DNA of 64,000 nt from Maribacter zhoushanensis (GTDB lineage Bacteria; Bacteroidota; Bacteroidia; Flavobacteriales; Flavobacteriaceae). Below the pieces are notes generated by a model that worked only from the letters and a program-made list of their open reading frames with translations, searched no databases and was not told the DNA's origin. Where the stretch lies: NCBI RefSeq assembly GCF_029350975.1, contig NZ_JARKMR010000002.1, positions 372,001 to 436,000 of the forward strand, in the 5' to 3' direction. The position numbers were made by a program, and so were the translations under genes. Numbering within the stretch: the first letter of the stretch is position 1; each line of letters opens with the position of its first letter. Shown one piece after another: positions 28,513 to 37,752 of the stretch.

Positions 28513-29184
28513 ATGAAAAAGACGGCTATCATTTTAGGGGCATCTGGTTTAACCGGAGGTTTATTGTTAGAGAAGTTAATTCATGACGATAGATATGAAA
28601 CCATAAAACTATTTTCAAGAACACGTATTGACGGATTGCCAAATAAGGTCATACAATATATAGGCAACCTATTAGAGCTTGATCAGTTTAAAAACGAATT
28701 TACAGCAGACGAAATATACTGTTGTATAGGTACTACCGTAAAGAAAACCCCGGATAAGAAATTATATAGAGCAATTGATTACGGTATTCCTGTAGCTGCA
28801 GCTAAATTGGCTAAAGAAAATGATATTTCTACTTATCTAGTCATATCTGCTATGGGAGCAAACAAAAAAAGTAAGGTCTTTTACAATAGAACAAAAGGCG
28901 AAATGGAACAAGATGTAGTTAACCAAGGAATACAGAACACATCTATTTTAAGACCATCTTTAATTGGTGGAGAAAGAGATGAACAAAGAGTGTTGGAGAA
29001 AATAGGTTTGGTTATTTTCAAAGTTATTCAGCCGCTATTTATTGGTCCACTGAAAAAATACAAAATTATTGATGCGGAAAACATTGCCCAAGCAATGTTG
29101 AATTTAGCAAATACAACGAGTAATACAGATGTTGTCATAACATCGAACGATATAGAACAATTAGCAAAACGCAACTTAAAATAG
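28513..29184 (+). CDS. NAD(P)-binding Rossmann oxidoreductase (atypical SDR)
   Basis: The 223-residue protein opens KKTAIILGASGLTGGLLLEKL, a nucleotide-binding loop of the GxxGxxG type. It continues with EIYCCIGTTVKKTPDKKLY and TYLVISAMGANKKSKVFYN, the pattern of small NAD(P)H-binding proteins related to YwnB and HTATIP2. The Tyr-Lys catalytic pair of classical SDRs is not clearly placed, so it may bind or sense NADPH or reduce an unknown carbonyl. It is translationally close to the TetR gene (1-base gap) and precedes the nitroreductase by 10 bases. Confidence 0.75.
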   Translation: MKKTAIILGASGLTGGLLLEKLIHDDRYETIKLFSRTRIDGLPNKVIQYIGNLLELDQFKNEFTADEIYCCIGTTVKKTPDKKLYRAIDYGIPVAAAKLAKENDISTYLVISAMGANKKSKVFYNRTKGEMEQDVVNQGIQNTSILRPSLIGGERDEQRVLEKIGLVIFKVIQPLFIGPLKKYKIIDAENIAQAMLNLANTTSNTDVVITSNDIEQLAKRNLK

Positions 29185-29194
29185 AAAGATTAAC

Positions 29195-29827
29195 ATGGAA
29201 TTATTAGATAAATTAAATTGGAGATATGCCGCCAAGGCAATGAACGGCGAAAAGGTAGCTGAAGATAAAGTGGAACGTATTTTAGAGGCAGCCCGCCTTG
29301 CCCCTACTTCTAGTGGATTGCAACCGTTTGAGATTATAGTGGTTAAAAATCAAGATATTAAAGAAAAGATTAGACCTGTAGCTTGGAACCAATCTATGAT
29401 TACGGATTGTTCTCACCTTTTGGTATTTGCAGCTTGGGATAATTATACAGAAGATAGAATCAACTACATGTTCGATTTGACCAATGAAATTCGTGGTTTC
29501 AAAAACGAAGGATGGGAAAATTACCGTAAGATGTTGTTAGATATGTATCCGCAGAAAGATCCGGAAGAAAACTTTAACCATGCTGCTAAGCAGGCTTACA
29601 TCGCGTTTTCTCAATCTATTGCTGCAGCGGCATTTGAAAAAGTAGATGCAACCCCTATAGAAGGTTTTGATCCTGCCAAAGTAGATGAAATTCTAGGTTT
29701 ACGCGAAAAAGGATTGCGCAGTGCCGTACTATTACCATTAGGGTACAGAAATGAAAGTGAAGATTGGTTGGTGAATTTGGTAAAGGTTAGAAAACCAATG
29801 GATGATTTGGTTACCGTTATTGAATAA
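29195..29827 (+). CDS. NAD(P)H-dependent nitroreductase/quinone reductase (NfsB-like)
   Basis: The 210-residue protein begins ELLDKLNWRYAAKAMNG and has RLAPTSSGLQPFEIIVV, the FMN-binding start of the NfsB-type group. AAAAFEKVDATPIEGFDPAKVD and GLRSAVLLPLGYRNESEDWL lie near the end. These cytoplasmic FMN enzymes reduce quinones, nitroaromatics and some aldehyde-derived electrophiles. Third gene of the TetR operon. A similar reductase is encoded at 50559-51218. Confidence 0.88.
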   Translation: MELLDKLNWRYAAKAMNGEKVAEDKVERILEAARLAPTSSGLQPFEIIVVKNQDIKEKIRPVAWNQSMITDCSHLLVFAAWDNYTEDRINYMFDLTNEIRGFKNEGWENYRKMLLDMYPQKDPEENFNHAAKQAYIAFSQSIAAAAFEKVDATPIEGFDPAKVDEILGLREKGLRSAVLLPLGYRNESEDWLVNLVKVRKPMDDLVTVIE

Positions 29828-29872
29828 TCGGTCATTAATGTAAGTGAAGAAAAAAATTAAAAGAAAAAGAAA

Positions 29873-31030
29873 ATGAACAATTTTGAATTTAAGAATCCCA
29901 CTAAAATTATATTTGGTAAGGATACTATAGTGAAATTAAGCAAAGAAATACCAGAAGATGCAAAAGTACTAATGCTATATGGTGGTGGTAGTATCAAGAA
30001 AAATGGTATTTACGAACAAGTAATGACAGCATTGTCTGGTATTGAAGTCATAGAGTTTGGTGGTATCCCTGCCAACCCTGAATATGCTATCTTGTTAGAA
30101 GCTTTACAGCTGATTAAAGATAAAAAAATCACTTATTTGCTAGCAGTTGGTGGTGGTTCTGTAATTGACGGAACTAAATTTTTATCTGCCGCAGCCGTAT
30201 ATGAAGGCGATACTCCATGGGATATTTTAACGAAAAGCATTAGAACTAAAAAAGGAATGCCTTTTGGTACCGTTCTAACTTTACCGGCAACGGGCTCAGA
30301 AATGAATTCAGGCTCGGTCATCACAAGAGCGGAAACCAAAGAGAAATTAGCAATGGGCGGACCAGGATTATTTCCTGAGTTTTCAATTCTAGATCCACAG
30401 GTTATAAAATCTATTCCAGAACGCCAGTTGGCAAACGGTATTACAGATGCTTTTACCCATGTGCTAGAGCAATACATGACATACCCTATAGATGCATTGT
30501 TACAAGACAGATTCGCAGAAAGTATTTTGCAGACCTTGATTGAAGTAGCTCCAAAAGTTTTAAAAGACCCAACGGACTATAAACCAGCTGCAGATTTTAT
30601 GTGGAGCTGTACCATGGCGTTGAACGGATTAATTCAAAAAGGAGTGCCGGGAGACTGGGCAGTACACATGATGGGTCATGAGTTGACCGCATTGTTTGGT
30701 ATAGACCATGCACGTACGTTAGCTGTAATAGCACCAAGTCATTATAAGTACAATTTTGAAGCTAAAAAAGAGAAATTAGCACAGTACGGTGAACGTGTTT
30801 GGAATATTACGGAAGGTAGTATTGATGATAAAGCATATGCTGCAATAGAAAAAACTGAAGCATTCTTTCATGAATTAGGTATTGACACCAAGTTATCTGA
30901 CTACACGAAAGATTATGAAGGTACTGCAGAAGAAATTGCAAAACGTTTTACGGACCGTGGATGGAAATTAGGTGAGCGTCAAGCTTTAATGCCAGAAGAC
31001 GCACAGAAAATTGTGAAAATGGCTTACTAA
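29873..31030 (+). CDS. yqhD: NADPH-dependent aldehyde reductase, YqhD-type iron-containing alcohol dehydrogenase
   Basis: The 385-residue protein closely parallels E. coli YqhD in length and order. NADPH-binding GGGS occurs as LYGGGSIKK and AVGGGSVIDGTKF, LTLPATGSEMNSGSVI follows, and the metal ligands lie in ITDAFTHVLEQY and MMGHELTALFGIDHARTLA. It reduces toxic short aldehydes to alcohols. Last gene of the TetR operon, followed by a terminator. The set (TetR, Rossmann protein, nitroreductase, YqhD) fits carbonyl-stress defence. Confidence 0.9.
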   Translation: MNNFEFKNPTKIIFGKDTIVKLSKEIPEDAKVLMLYGGGSIKKNGIYEQVMTALSGIEVIEFGGIPANPEYAILLEALQLIKDKKITYLLAVGGGSVIDGTKFLSAAAVYEGDTPWDILTKSIRTKKGMPFGTVLTLPATGSEMNSGSVITRAETKEKLAMGGPGLFPEFSILDPQVIKSIPERQLANGITDAFTHVLEQYMTYPIDALLQDRFAESILQTLIEVAPKVLKDPTDYKPAADFMWSCTMALNGLIQKGVPGDWAVHMMGHELTALFGIDHARTLAVIAPSHYKYNFEAKKEKLAQYGERVWNITEGSIDDKAYAAIEKTEAFFHELGIDTKLSDYTKDYEGTAEEIAKRFTDRGWKLGERQALMPEDAQKIVKMAY

Positions 31031-31049
31031 GAATATATTATGAGTTTTG

Positions 31050-31084
31050 AAAAGGGCTATCTTATATAAGGCAGCCCTTTTTTA
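31050..31084 (+). terminator. terminator of the TetR operon
   Basis: AAAGGGCT pairs with AGCCCTTT, with CTTATATAAG able to pair within the loop, followed by a T-run. Confidence 0.8.
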
Positions 31085-31167
31085 TTTGGTATAGCCAATT
31101 ATAAAGAGCATTTGATTTTCAATTCAAGAAGGTAGAACAGTGAAAAACCAATATCTTCGCGCGCATT

Positions 31168-32067
31168 ATGTGGATGTACCTTGGACTATTAGCGGCTCTT
31201 TTCTTAGGGTTGCACAACTTATGCAAGAAACATGCTGTACAAGGCAATGATGCTTTTTCTGTACTGCTAGGTACTTTAATTGCCGGATTCTTATTGTTTT
31301 TACCATTATTTATAGGTTCTAAATATTATCCAGAAGAATTACAGGGTATTGATTTATTTGTATCTGGTATATCTTTAAAAACACATGGTTTTATATTTAT
31401 AAAGGCAATGATTATGGCTTCATCATGGGTGTTGGCATATCAGGCTTTGAAGCATTTACCTATTACCATTGTTACGCCTATACGATCGGCAGGACCTTTT
31501 TTTACTTTTATTGGCGCAATTCTTATTTACCAAGAAAGACCCAATTTTTGGCAATGGATCGGTTTTTTCTTAATTATATTTTCTGTTTTTCTATATTCTA
31601 GAATTGGAAAAAAAGAAGGCATTAATTTTAAAAGTAACAAATGGATTTATGCCATTATTGGAGCCACATTTTTAGGGGCATCAAGTGGTTTGTATGACAA
31701 GTTTTTAATACAGAGTTTGGCACTGAACCCTCCTACCCTACAGTTTTGGTTTTGTACTTATACCATGTTGATAATTGGTATGGTAGTTCTTATTACACGT
31801 TCAACTAATTCTAATCTAAAAGGCTCTTTTAAATGGCGATGGACCATACCAATGGTGGGGCTTCTATTACAAACGGCCGACTATTTCTATTTTAAAGCAT
31901 TACAAGATCCGGATGCATTGATTATGTTGTTATCTGCAATCAAAAGAAGTCAAATACTTATAGCCGTTGTAGTGGGTGGTTTTATTTTTAAAGAGCAGAA
32001 CAAACGAAAGAAATTGGTGCCTTTGGCAGGTATTCTGCTGGGGGTATTTCTTATTTTGTATTCATAA
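31168..32067 (+). CDS. EamA/DMT-superfamily transporter
   Basis: The 299-residue protein has ten predicted membrane helices in two EamA repeats. The first starts MWMYLGLLAALFLGLHNLCKKHA and includes ALKHLPITIVTPIRSAGPFF. The second starts IYAIIGATFLGASSGLYDKFL and ends PLAGILLGVFLILYS. Members export or import small metabolites across the inner membrane. The substrate cannot be read. A near-consensus -7 (TATCTTCG at 31152-31159) sits only about 8 bases ahead of the ATG, so the mRNA may be nearly leaderless or the second ATG at 31174 may be used. Confidence 0.85.
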   Translation: MWMYLGLLAALFLGLHNLCKKHAVQGNDAFSVLLGTLIAGFLLFLPLFIGSKYYPEELQGIDLFVSGISLKTHGFIFIKAMIMASSWVLAYQALKHLPITIVTPIRSAGPFFTFIGAILIYQERPNFWQWIGFFLIIFSVFLYSRIGKKEGINFKSNKWIYAIIGATFLGASSGLYDKFLIQSLALNPPTLQFWFCTYTMLIIGMVVLITRSTNSNLKGSFKWRWTIPMVGLLLQTADYFYFKALQDPDALIMLLSAIKRSQILIAVVVGGFIFKEQNKRKKLVPLAGILLGVFLILYS

Positions 32068-32133
32068 AAAAGTATCTGAAGTTCACCAATATAAAATACC
32101 TAGGTATATTGGGGTTAGCCCATTTGTAGGCTG

Positions 32134-32141
32134 TATCTTTG
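32134..32141 (+). promoter_or_regulatory. candidate promoter of the half-helicase gene
   Basis: TATCTTTG, with a TTG at 32109-32111 near the -33 position. The ATG is 37 bases downstream. Confidence 0.5.
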
Positions 32142-32178
32142 TATGGTAACAGTATTTGTAATTAGTTAAGGTAGCAAT

Positions 32179-32790
32179 ATGTCATTTAAAAAACTGAATC
32201 AGCATTTATTAGAGAGATTGGAATTTCTATCCATATCAGAACCAACTCCGTTTCAGAAAAAAAGTATTCCTGTTATAAAAAGTGGGGCAAATGTTTATTG
32301 TACGGCACCAAAAGCAAGTGGAAAAACGACTACGTTAATTTTAACCACATTGCAAAAACTAAAATGTAAAGCAGAGGGCAATGCGCCAAGAGCCGTTGTT
32401 GTAGTTGAGAATAAGGAAAAGGTTTTGGAACTTTATGATACCTTTTTTGAATACACCAAGTATACCGATGTTAGACTTTATGCCAGCTATAAAGAATTGC
32501 ATATAGATATTCAAAAGTCAGAAATATTTGAGGGTATAGATATTTTGATAACTACCCCTACTACCCTACATAAATTGTTTTTGTTAAATGGTGTAAGTAC
32601 TTCGCAGTTAAAGATATGTAGTATTGATGATGGTGATTTTTTAATTCAAAAATCTGACTACACGGCAATGATTACGGTTGCCCAGAGTATTATGAAATGC
32701 CAATATGTAATATACTCGGAAAAAATGCACCCTAAGTTAGAACGTTTTGAAGATTTCTTTATGGAACGTTCTACTCATGTAAAAGCCTAA
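32179..32790 (+). CDS. degenerate, single-domain DEAD-box helicase relative
   Basis: The 203-residue protein corresponds only to the first RecA domain of a DEAD-box helicase. It keeps a Q-like segment (EPTPFQKKSIPVI), a Walker-A-like loop (APKASGKT, 43-50) and a TPTTL block where helicases have TPGRL. The DEAD box is DDGD (150-153), the SAT motif is not recognisable, and the whole second domain with the arginine fingers is missing. Unwinding is therefore not expected. It could bind RNA or modulate the full-length helicase. The frame is intact and has its own promoter, which argues against decay. Its stop overlaps the convergent patatin gene by 4 bases. Confidence 0.75.
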   Translation: MSFKKLNQHLLERLEFLSISEPTPFQKKSIPVIKSGANVYCTAPKASGKTTTLILTTLQKLKCKAEGNAPRAVVVVENKEKVLELYDTFFEYTKYTDVRLYASYKELHIDIQKSEIFEGIDILITTPTTLHKLFLLNGVSTSQLKICSIDDGDFLIQKSDYTAMITVAQSIMKCQYVIYSEKMHPKLERFEDFFMERSTHVKA

Positions 32791-33566
32791 TTAATTGGTG
32801 TTTGTTTTGAATAACCTTGTGCTTTTAAAACATCTAAAGCACTATTGTACCCAATCTCGAAAATAGGATCAATGGATCTCATGTCAAAAGTAGCATATTC
32901 ACATAGCTCTTCTGGGGAAATGATAAGCTCGCAATCAGAAAACTTGGCAATAGATTCTGATGCAGATTTTATTTTATAGGCCCTGTCAAGAACATTATAA
33001 GAATGCTTTAGATCATTTATTTCAATACTTTTCAGTGCATTTACATAACTGCCTATAATGTTGTCGCAGTGAGTTTGCAATGGCTCAATAGGAAAATTGT
33101 TCAACACTCCACCATCTACATAGTAAGAACCATTAATATCTACAGGTGAAAATACGCCAGGGAAAGTGGCAGATGCTAAAACAGGTTTTATCAGTTCTCC
33201 TTTATCAAAAATGGTTAATTCACCTTTAATAATATCAGTAGCAGTGATGTATAGTTTCTTTGGAAGCGATTCAAAAGCATCGTCTGGAAAGAACTTTTTA
33301 AATTCATCATAAAACTTTTCTGTGTCCAGAAATCCGGGCTTTCTTCGCGCAAATTTCTTAGCATGAAAGATAGGAATCACTTTAAAAAATTCTAATATAT
33401 CTGCCCAATGTACACCACCGGCATATAATGCTCCAACAATAGCACCTGCGCTAGTACCAGATATGTGAGTGGGGTAAATACCATGCTCCTCTAAAGCTTT
33501 GATTACTCCTATATGCGCTACTCCCCTTATGCCTCCTCCTGAAAGTACTAAACCGGTATGTATCAT
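32787..33566 (-). CDS. patatin-like phospholipase (RssA-type)
   Basis: The 259-residue protein has all patatin landmarks: GGGIRGVAHIG (oxyanion hole), GTSAGAIVGA (nucleophile Ser in GxSxG) and VDGGVLNNFPIEP (catalytic Asp in DGG). There is no signal peptide, so it is a cytoplasmic or membrane-associated lipid hydrolase. The size fits the short bacterial RssA group. The next gene on this strand lies 26 bases upstream, so the two may be co-transcribed. Confidence 0.88.
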   Translation of the reverse strand: MIHTGLVLSGGGIRGVAHIGVIKALEEHGIYPTHISGTSAGAIVGALYAGGVHWADILEFFKVIPIFHAKKFARRKPGFLDTEKFYDEFKKFFPDDAFESLPKKLYITATDIIKGELTIFDKGELIKPVLASATFPGVFSPVDINGSYYVDGGVLNNFPIEPLQTHCDNIIGSYVNALKSIEINDLKHSYNVLDRAYKIKSASESIAKFSDCELIISPEELCEYATFDMRSIDPIFEIGYNSALDVLKAQGYSKQTPIN

Positions 33567-33592
33567 GTTTGGTGTTATTTATTAACTATTAA

Positions 33593-34204
33593 TCAGTTTT
33601 GAGCAACTATTTCAAAATTTACCAATCCGCCATTGATTTCTGCTTTTTTCAAAAATCCATCTTTATAGTGGTAAATATTTTCTTGATCCTTCGCATTAAT
33701 TTTTTTGTAGATATGGTTGCCTAAAGCAACTATTGTATTAAAACTGCCATCTTGCTCAGAGTAACATTTTTGTATGTCTAATGGCTCTTTAAAATATAAT
33801 AAAATGGTAGCATATGTAATATCACTTTCAACTACCTTTTCTTTTTTATTGTTCTTGGTAATTTGGTAGTAGCTTTCTTTCCAGCTAGTTGTGATATTTG
33901 CATGCGGCTTGTTATTTACTTCTATTAATACATTGGCTGTTTTTAGAAGACTATTCTCGTAAGTAACATCATACTCGTAATTCACTTCAATTTCTTTAAT
34001 AATTCTGGTGTTGATTGTGGTTATACTTTGATAATTAACCCTTGAGCTCTTAATGGTTTTTGTCGCGTGTAAATTACCAACAATTTTATCTTTGTGAATG
34101 ATATTGAAGCTAAGCGTATTATAAGGTTGTGAGTTAATCTTATCGCCATTCAAATTTAAAAAAAGAAGGGAGCAAAAAGTTATAATAAGATGGGTTGAAG
34201 ACAT
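33593..34204 (-). CDS. exported DUF6134-like protein
   Basis: The 203-residue protein has a short signal peptide (HLIITFCSLLFLNLNG). An all-beta domain follows: LSFNIIHKDKIVGNLHATK, YEYDVTYENSLLKTANV, NIYHYKDGFLKKAEING. This is the pattern of DUF6134-type periplasmic proteins, whose function is unknown. The family call is from resemblance in memory only. It precedes the RssA-like patatin gene on the same strand. Confidence 0.5.
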   Translation of the reverse strand: MSSTHLIITFCSLLFLNLNGDKINSQPYNTLSFNIIHKDKIVGNLHATKTIKSSRVNYQSITTINTRIIKEIEVNYEYDVTYENSLLKTANVLIEVNNKPHANITTSWKESYYQITKNNKKEKVVESDITYATILLYFKEPLDIQKCYSEQDGSFNTIVALGNHIYKKINAKDQENIYHYKDGFLKKAEINGGLVNFEIVAQN

Positions 34205-34329
34205 GTTAAGAAGAATTTAATGAGTCATATTCGTTAAATTAACTACTATAAAACTAAGTAAATCTCTGTTTAGAAAAACTAACCAGCGTCATGTTTTATC
34301 AAAAGAGGAATATAGGAAGCATAAAAACA

Positions 34330-34362
34330 ATAAACGCCTATGGAAAAATCCATAAGCGTTTG
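34330..34362 (-). terminator. terminator of the DUF6515-like gene
   Basis: Imperfect stem AAACGC-C-TATGGA with TCCATA-A-GCGTTT, T-rich on the minus strand downstream side. Confidence 0.6.
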
Positions 34363-34385
34363 TAATAATCAACATCCAATTTTAT

Positions 34386-34976
34386 TTATTCCATATCAAT
34401 GATACCTACAACTTCATAGGCTCTAGAGCCATTTACTTGTATTTTTTCATAAAGTATATTAGAGTATTCATAGTATGTAAATCCATCAATAGTTACTTTC
34501 TCATATCCATCAGGTAATTCGTTAACCACTGTACCAATTTCAGGATCAACAACTTCGTATCCAGAATTTGCTTCTACGTAAAAGGTGCCGCCAACATTAA
34601 AATACAGTTGGTTATTATAACGTACTCTAGAATAGTTAGATGGTAAACTATTTATTCTAAATCCAATTTTAGGTGCTATAGCGATATATCTACCACGAGA
34701 TGCAGTATAATACTTATTGTTGGAATAGTAATAGCTTTGTCCATTATGTTTTACAACAGTTTTGTTAGGCACAGTCCTAACTGCTGTAACTTTTTTCTTG
34801 GGTGTTTTATACTGAACTTTTTTACTTGATACTCTACCGGGATTTTTTGTAACTGTAGTAGTTCTAGTAGTCGTTGTTTTTGTTGACGTTCTTTTACGTG
34901 TTTGTGCTGTACTTGGTATAGCAAATGCAACTAATAATAATCCTAGTATTACGTATGTTTTAGTATTTGTTTTCAT
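34386..34976 (-). CDS. exported DUF6515-like protein
   Basis: The 196-residue protein has a signal peptide (TYVILGLLLVAFAIPSTAQ), then a basic Thr/Lys/Arg-rich segment (residues 26-75). Repeated Tyr-rich units follow of the form hydrophobic-x-G-x-x-Y-Y (NGQSYYYSNNKYY, NNQLYFNVGGTFY, DGFTYYEYSNILY), separated by LPSNY or LPDGYE turns. This repeat is typical of DUF6515 proteins of unknown role in the envelope. The basic segment could bind DNA, LPS or peptidoglycan (inference). Confidence 0.65.
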   Translation of the reverse strand: MKTNTKTYVILGLLLVAFAIPSTAQTRKRTSTKTTTTRTTTVTKNPGRVSSKKVQYKTPKKKVTAVRTVPNKTVVKHNGQSYYYSNNKYYTASRGRYIAIAPKIGFRINSLPSNYSRVRYNNQLYFNVGGTFYVEANSGYEVVDPEIGTVVNELPDGYEKVTIDGFTYYEYSNILYEKIQVNGSRAYEVVGIIDME

Positions 34977-35208
34977 CGTTTTACATTTAAAAGGTTAAAC
35001 TTTTATTTTTACGTTCAATTCTTTGACATGTAAATGTAGTAGTGGTTTAATCTGTAACCATGTAAAAATTTCTGAAATAGACGTTCAAGGAAATTTCATC
35101 TACGAACCCGTGTATTTTATAGAAGTCTAAAACCCATTTTTTTTGAAAAGATCTTATTTTACTGGGTAATCGTAATTTAAATGCTTTTTAGATTTAATTC
35201 TAGGGTTT

Positions 35209-37116
35209 TTACTCAGCTTGTGTAGTAGTATTGTTTTGCCGGTTTTCTAACACTTTTCTAATAGACTCACTATCCCAATGATTGTCATATTCAACGATGC
35301 CTCTTTTAAAATCCTCTTCTAACAACCGTTCTTGCTCTTCTAACTCTTTACGAACTTTAAAAATGTAATCTTCATTTCCTTTTGGTTCAGTTGCCAATCT
35401 TCTTAGACTGGTTTCATCATATTTAATGAAATTCTGTACTTGTCTGTTCAAGGTGTATTTTCTGAAACCAAGTTTACTTAAAACATCTTTAGCCAATGAT
35501 AGAGAGGTATCTAGAGATTCTCGATATATATTCTCCATACCCATATTCAACAATTCATAAGCATCATTTCTATTCTGAGCTCTGATCATTAGTTCTACAT
35601 GTGGATACTTCTCTTTCACCATTTTTGTAATTTCTTTGGTAACACTAGGGTTATCAATAGCACAAATTAAAATTTTAGCTTGCGCAATACCGGCAGACTC
35701 TAATAAGTCTATACGGGTAGCATCACCATAGTATACTTCAAAACCCATTTTGCGCAGTACATCTACTCTATTGGAATCTTGATCCAGTATAGTTGCCTCT
35801 ATACCGTGGGAACGTAAAAAACGACCAACGGTACTGCCAAAGTGACCAAAACCGACCAGAATCACGTTTTGCGATTTAGCAATATGGTCCATAGGTCTTT
35901 CAATAGATTCTTTTGTTCCAATTTTAGGCAAGATAAAACGTTCGTTAATTATACCTATAATAGGTGTTAACGACATGGTCAATGCTGTAATTACCAACAT
36001 GATATCCATTTGTTCTTGATTCAAGATATTCAATTGAAATGCAAAGGATAATAATACAAAGGCAAATTCCCCAATTTGTGCCAAGCCGAAAGTCAATAGC
36101 AAATTTTGGTCTAATTTTAACTTGAATACTTTACCGATAATAAAAAGTATCAATGCTTTGATCAATATTACCGCCAACAAAATACCGCCAATGGTCAATG
36201 GTATTTTAGCAATGACTACAAAATTAATTGAGGCGCCTACGGCTATAAAAAATAAACCTAAAAGAAGGTTTTTAAAGGGTTCAAGATTACTTTCTAGTTC
36301 ATGCTTGTATTCACTACTAGAAAGGACAACACCGCCTAAGAATGCACCTAAGGCAGGCGATAGCCCTACATATTCCATTAAAAATGATATGCTGAATACA
36401 ATTAACAAGGCGGAAGCAAACAGAAGTTCTCTTACACCCGTTTTTGCAACTCTACGTAGCATGGGTACAATTAAGTATTGACCTGCCACAATAATCAAAA
36501 CTACAGATAAGATAATAGCAAGTGTTTGGTAACCCATGGGTAAAGTATTTAAAAGGTTACCGGTGGTTTCATGACTGTCAACAACAGCTTCACCATCTGA
36601 ATTTGAAAGAAGAGGGATTGCACCTAACATAAAGATTACGATGATATCTTGGAATAATAATATGGAAAATGCCGCGTTGCCAAAGGTTGTTTCCATGAGT
36701 CCTTTTTCATTAATGGTCTGCATGGCAATAGCCGTAGATGATAAGGCTACAGCCATAGAAATTACCAAGGCAACTTTCCAGTCAAAATTCAACAGTATAA
36801 AAAAGAGGTAAGAGAGCAACATGGTACCGGCAACCTGCAGACCGCCCATACCTGCAATAGATTTACGCATGTTCCAGAAATTTTTCGGCTCAATTTCGAG
36901 TCCGATCAAGAATAGCATCACTACTACTCCAAACTCGGCAAAATGAAGAATATCATCTCCCTCTTCTCCAATAAAGCCCAACACATACGGACCTATTAAA
37001 ATACCCGCAATCAAATACCCCAAAACAGAACTTAGACCTAATCTTTTGGCAATTGAAACACAGATAATTGCCCCTAATAAAAAAACAATAGCATCAAAAA
37101 GTATACTTCCGGTCAT
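35209..37116 (-). CDS. CPA2-family K+/H+ antiporter with RCK domain (KefB/KefC-like)
   Basis: The 635-residue protein has 12-13 membrane helices in residues 1-390 (for example ALSSTAIAMQTI and LSPALGAFLGGVVLSSSEY). A cytosolic TrkA-N/RCK domain follows (from NVILVGFGHFGSTVGRFL at about 413, GxGxxG) and then an acidic tail. This is the Kef arrangement: K+ efflux coupled to proton entry, protecting against electrophiles by acidifying the cytoplasm. The flavodoxin-like gene 40 bases upstream is the usual ancillary subunit. Most Kef systems are gated by glutathione adducts. Whether this organism makes glutathione cannot be seen here, so the gating ligand is open. Confidence 0.88.
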   Translation of the reverse strand: MTGSILFDAIVFLLGAIICVSIAKRLGLSSVLGYLIAGILIGPYVLGFIGEEGDDILHFAEFGVVVMLFLIGLEIEPKNFWNMRKSIAGMGGLQVAGTMLLSYLFFILLNFDWKVALVISMAVALSSTAIAMQTINEKGLMETTFGNAAFSILLFQDIIVIFMLGAIPLLSNSDGEAVVDSHETTGNLLNTLPMGYQTLAIILSVVLIIVAGQYLIVPMLRRVAKTGVRELLFASALLIVFSISFLMEYVGLSPALGAFLGGVVLSSSEYKHELESNLEPFKNLLLGLFFIAVGASINFVVIAKIPLTIGGILLAVILIKALILFIIGKVFKLKLDQNLLLTFGLAQIGEFAFVLLSFAFQLNILNQEQMDIMLVITALTMSLTPIIGIINERFILPKIGTKESIERPMDHIAKSQNVILVGFGHFGSTVGRFLRSHGIEATILDQDSNRVDVLRKMGFEVYYGDATRIDLLESAGIAQAKILICAIDNPSVTKEITKMVKEKYPHVELMIRAQNRNDAYELLNMGMENIYRESLDTSLSLAKDVLSKLGFRKYTLNRQVQNFIKYDETSLRRLATEPKGNEDYIFKVRKELEEQERLLEEDFKRGIVEYDNHWDSESIRKVLENRQNNTTTQAE

Positions 37117-37156
37117 AATTGGTTGGTTAAATAAGCTGTAATCAATTGAATAGCGG

Positions 37157-37708
37157 TTAAGGGGTCAAAACAGTTTCCATACTTTGAAGCTTATCGATTA
37201 AAGTACTATAATTTTCTCCGTAGTTTTTAAGCTCTTCGTCAGTCAATTTATAAGTACCCATTACGGTAAATGGTTTGTGATAGATCATAAGGCAGAGATT
37301 AGCCGTTTGTTCAAAAGGTCTTAAAAACTCTGTAATGGTATAACTATTACTACCTTGGGAGCAATACAGTTCTTTACTGCCGCCCGTAGTAATGGCGTTC
37401 AGGCAAATTTTAGAAGTCAACGCTTTACCATTTGGCCCGTAAGCCCAATTGAACTCCAACACCATATCTATCCACTGTTTTAATAAAGGCGGACAACTGT
37501 ACCAGTACAGAGGGTGATGCCAAATTATAACATCATGCTCTTCTAATAATTTTTTCTCGAACAAAACGTCTATATGAAAATCTGGATATTGTTCGTAGAG
37601 GTCATGAAAAGTGACACCTTCTTTATCTTTTATATAATTTACCAAAATTGTATTTGCTCTAGACTTTTCAAACTTAGGGTGAGCAAATAAAACAAGTACC
37701 TTTTTCAT
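37157..37708 (-). CDS. NAD(P)H oxidoreductase, KefF/KefG-like ancillary protein
   Basis: The 183-residue protein has the flavodoxin-like quinone-reductase fold: KVLVLFAHPKFEKSRAN, DLYEQYPDFHIDV, HDVIIWHHPLYWYSCPPLLKQWIDMVL and NAITTGGSKELY. KefF and KefG bind the antiporter and boost its activity and have quinone reductase activity. Position directly ahead of the antiporter gene supports that pairing. It follows the MarC gene by 44 bases on the same strand, so MarC, this protein and the antiporter could form one transcript. Confidence 0.85.
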   Translation of the reverse strand: MKKVLVLFAHPKFEKSRANTILVNYIKDKEGVTFHDLYEQYPDFHIDVLFEKKLLEEHDVIIWHHPLYWYSCPPLLKQWIDMVLEFNWAYGPNGKALTSKICLNAITTGGSKELYCSQGSNSYTITEFLRPFEQTANLCLMIYHKPFTVMGTYKLTDEELKNYGENYSTLIDKLQSMETVLTP

Positions 37709-37752
37709 ACTACGGTAAATTAAGAAAAATAATGATTGCTTGAGTTGGGCAA

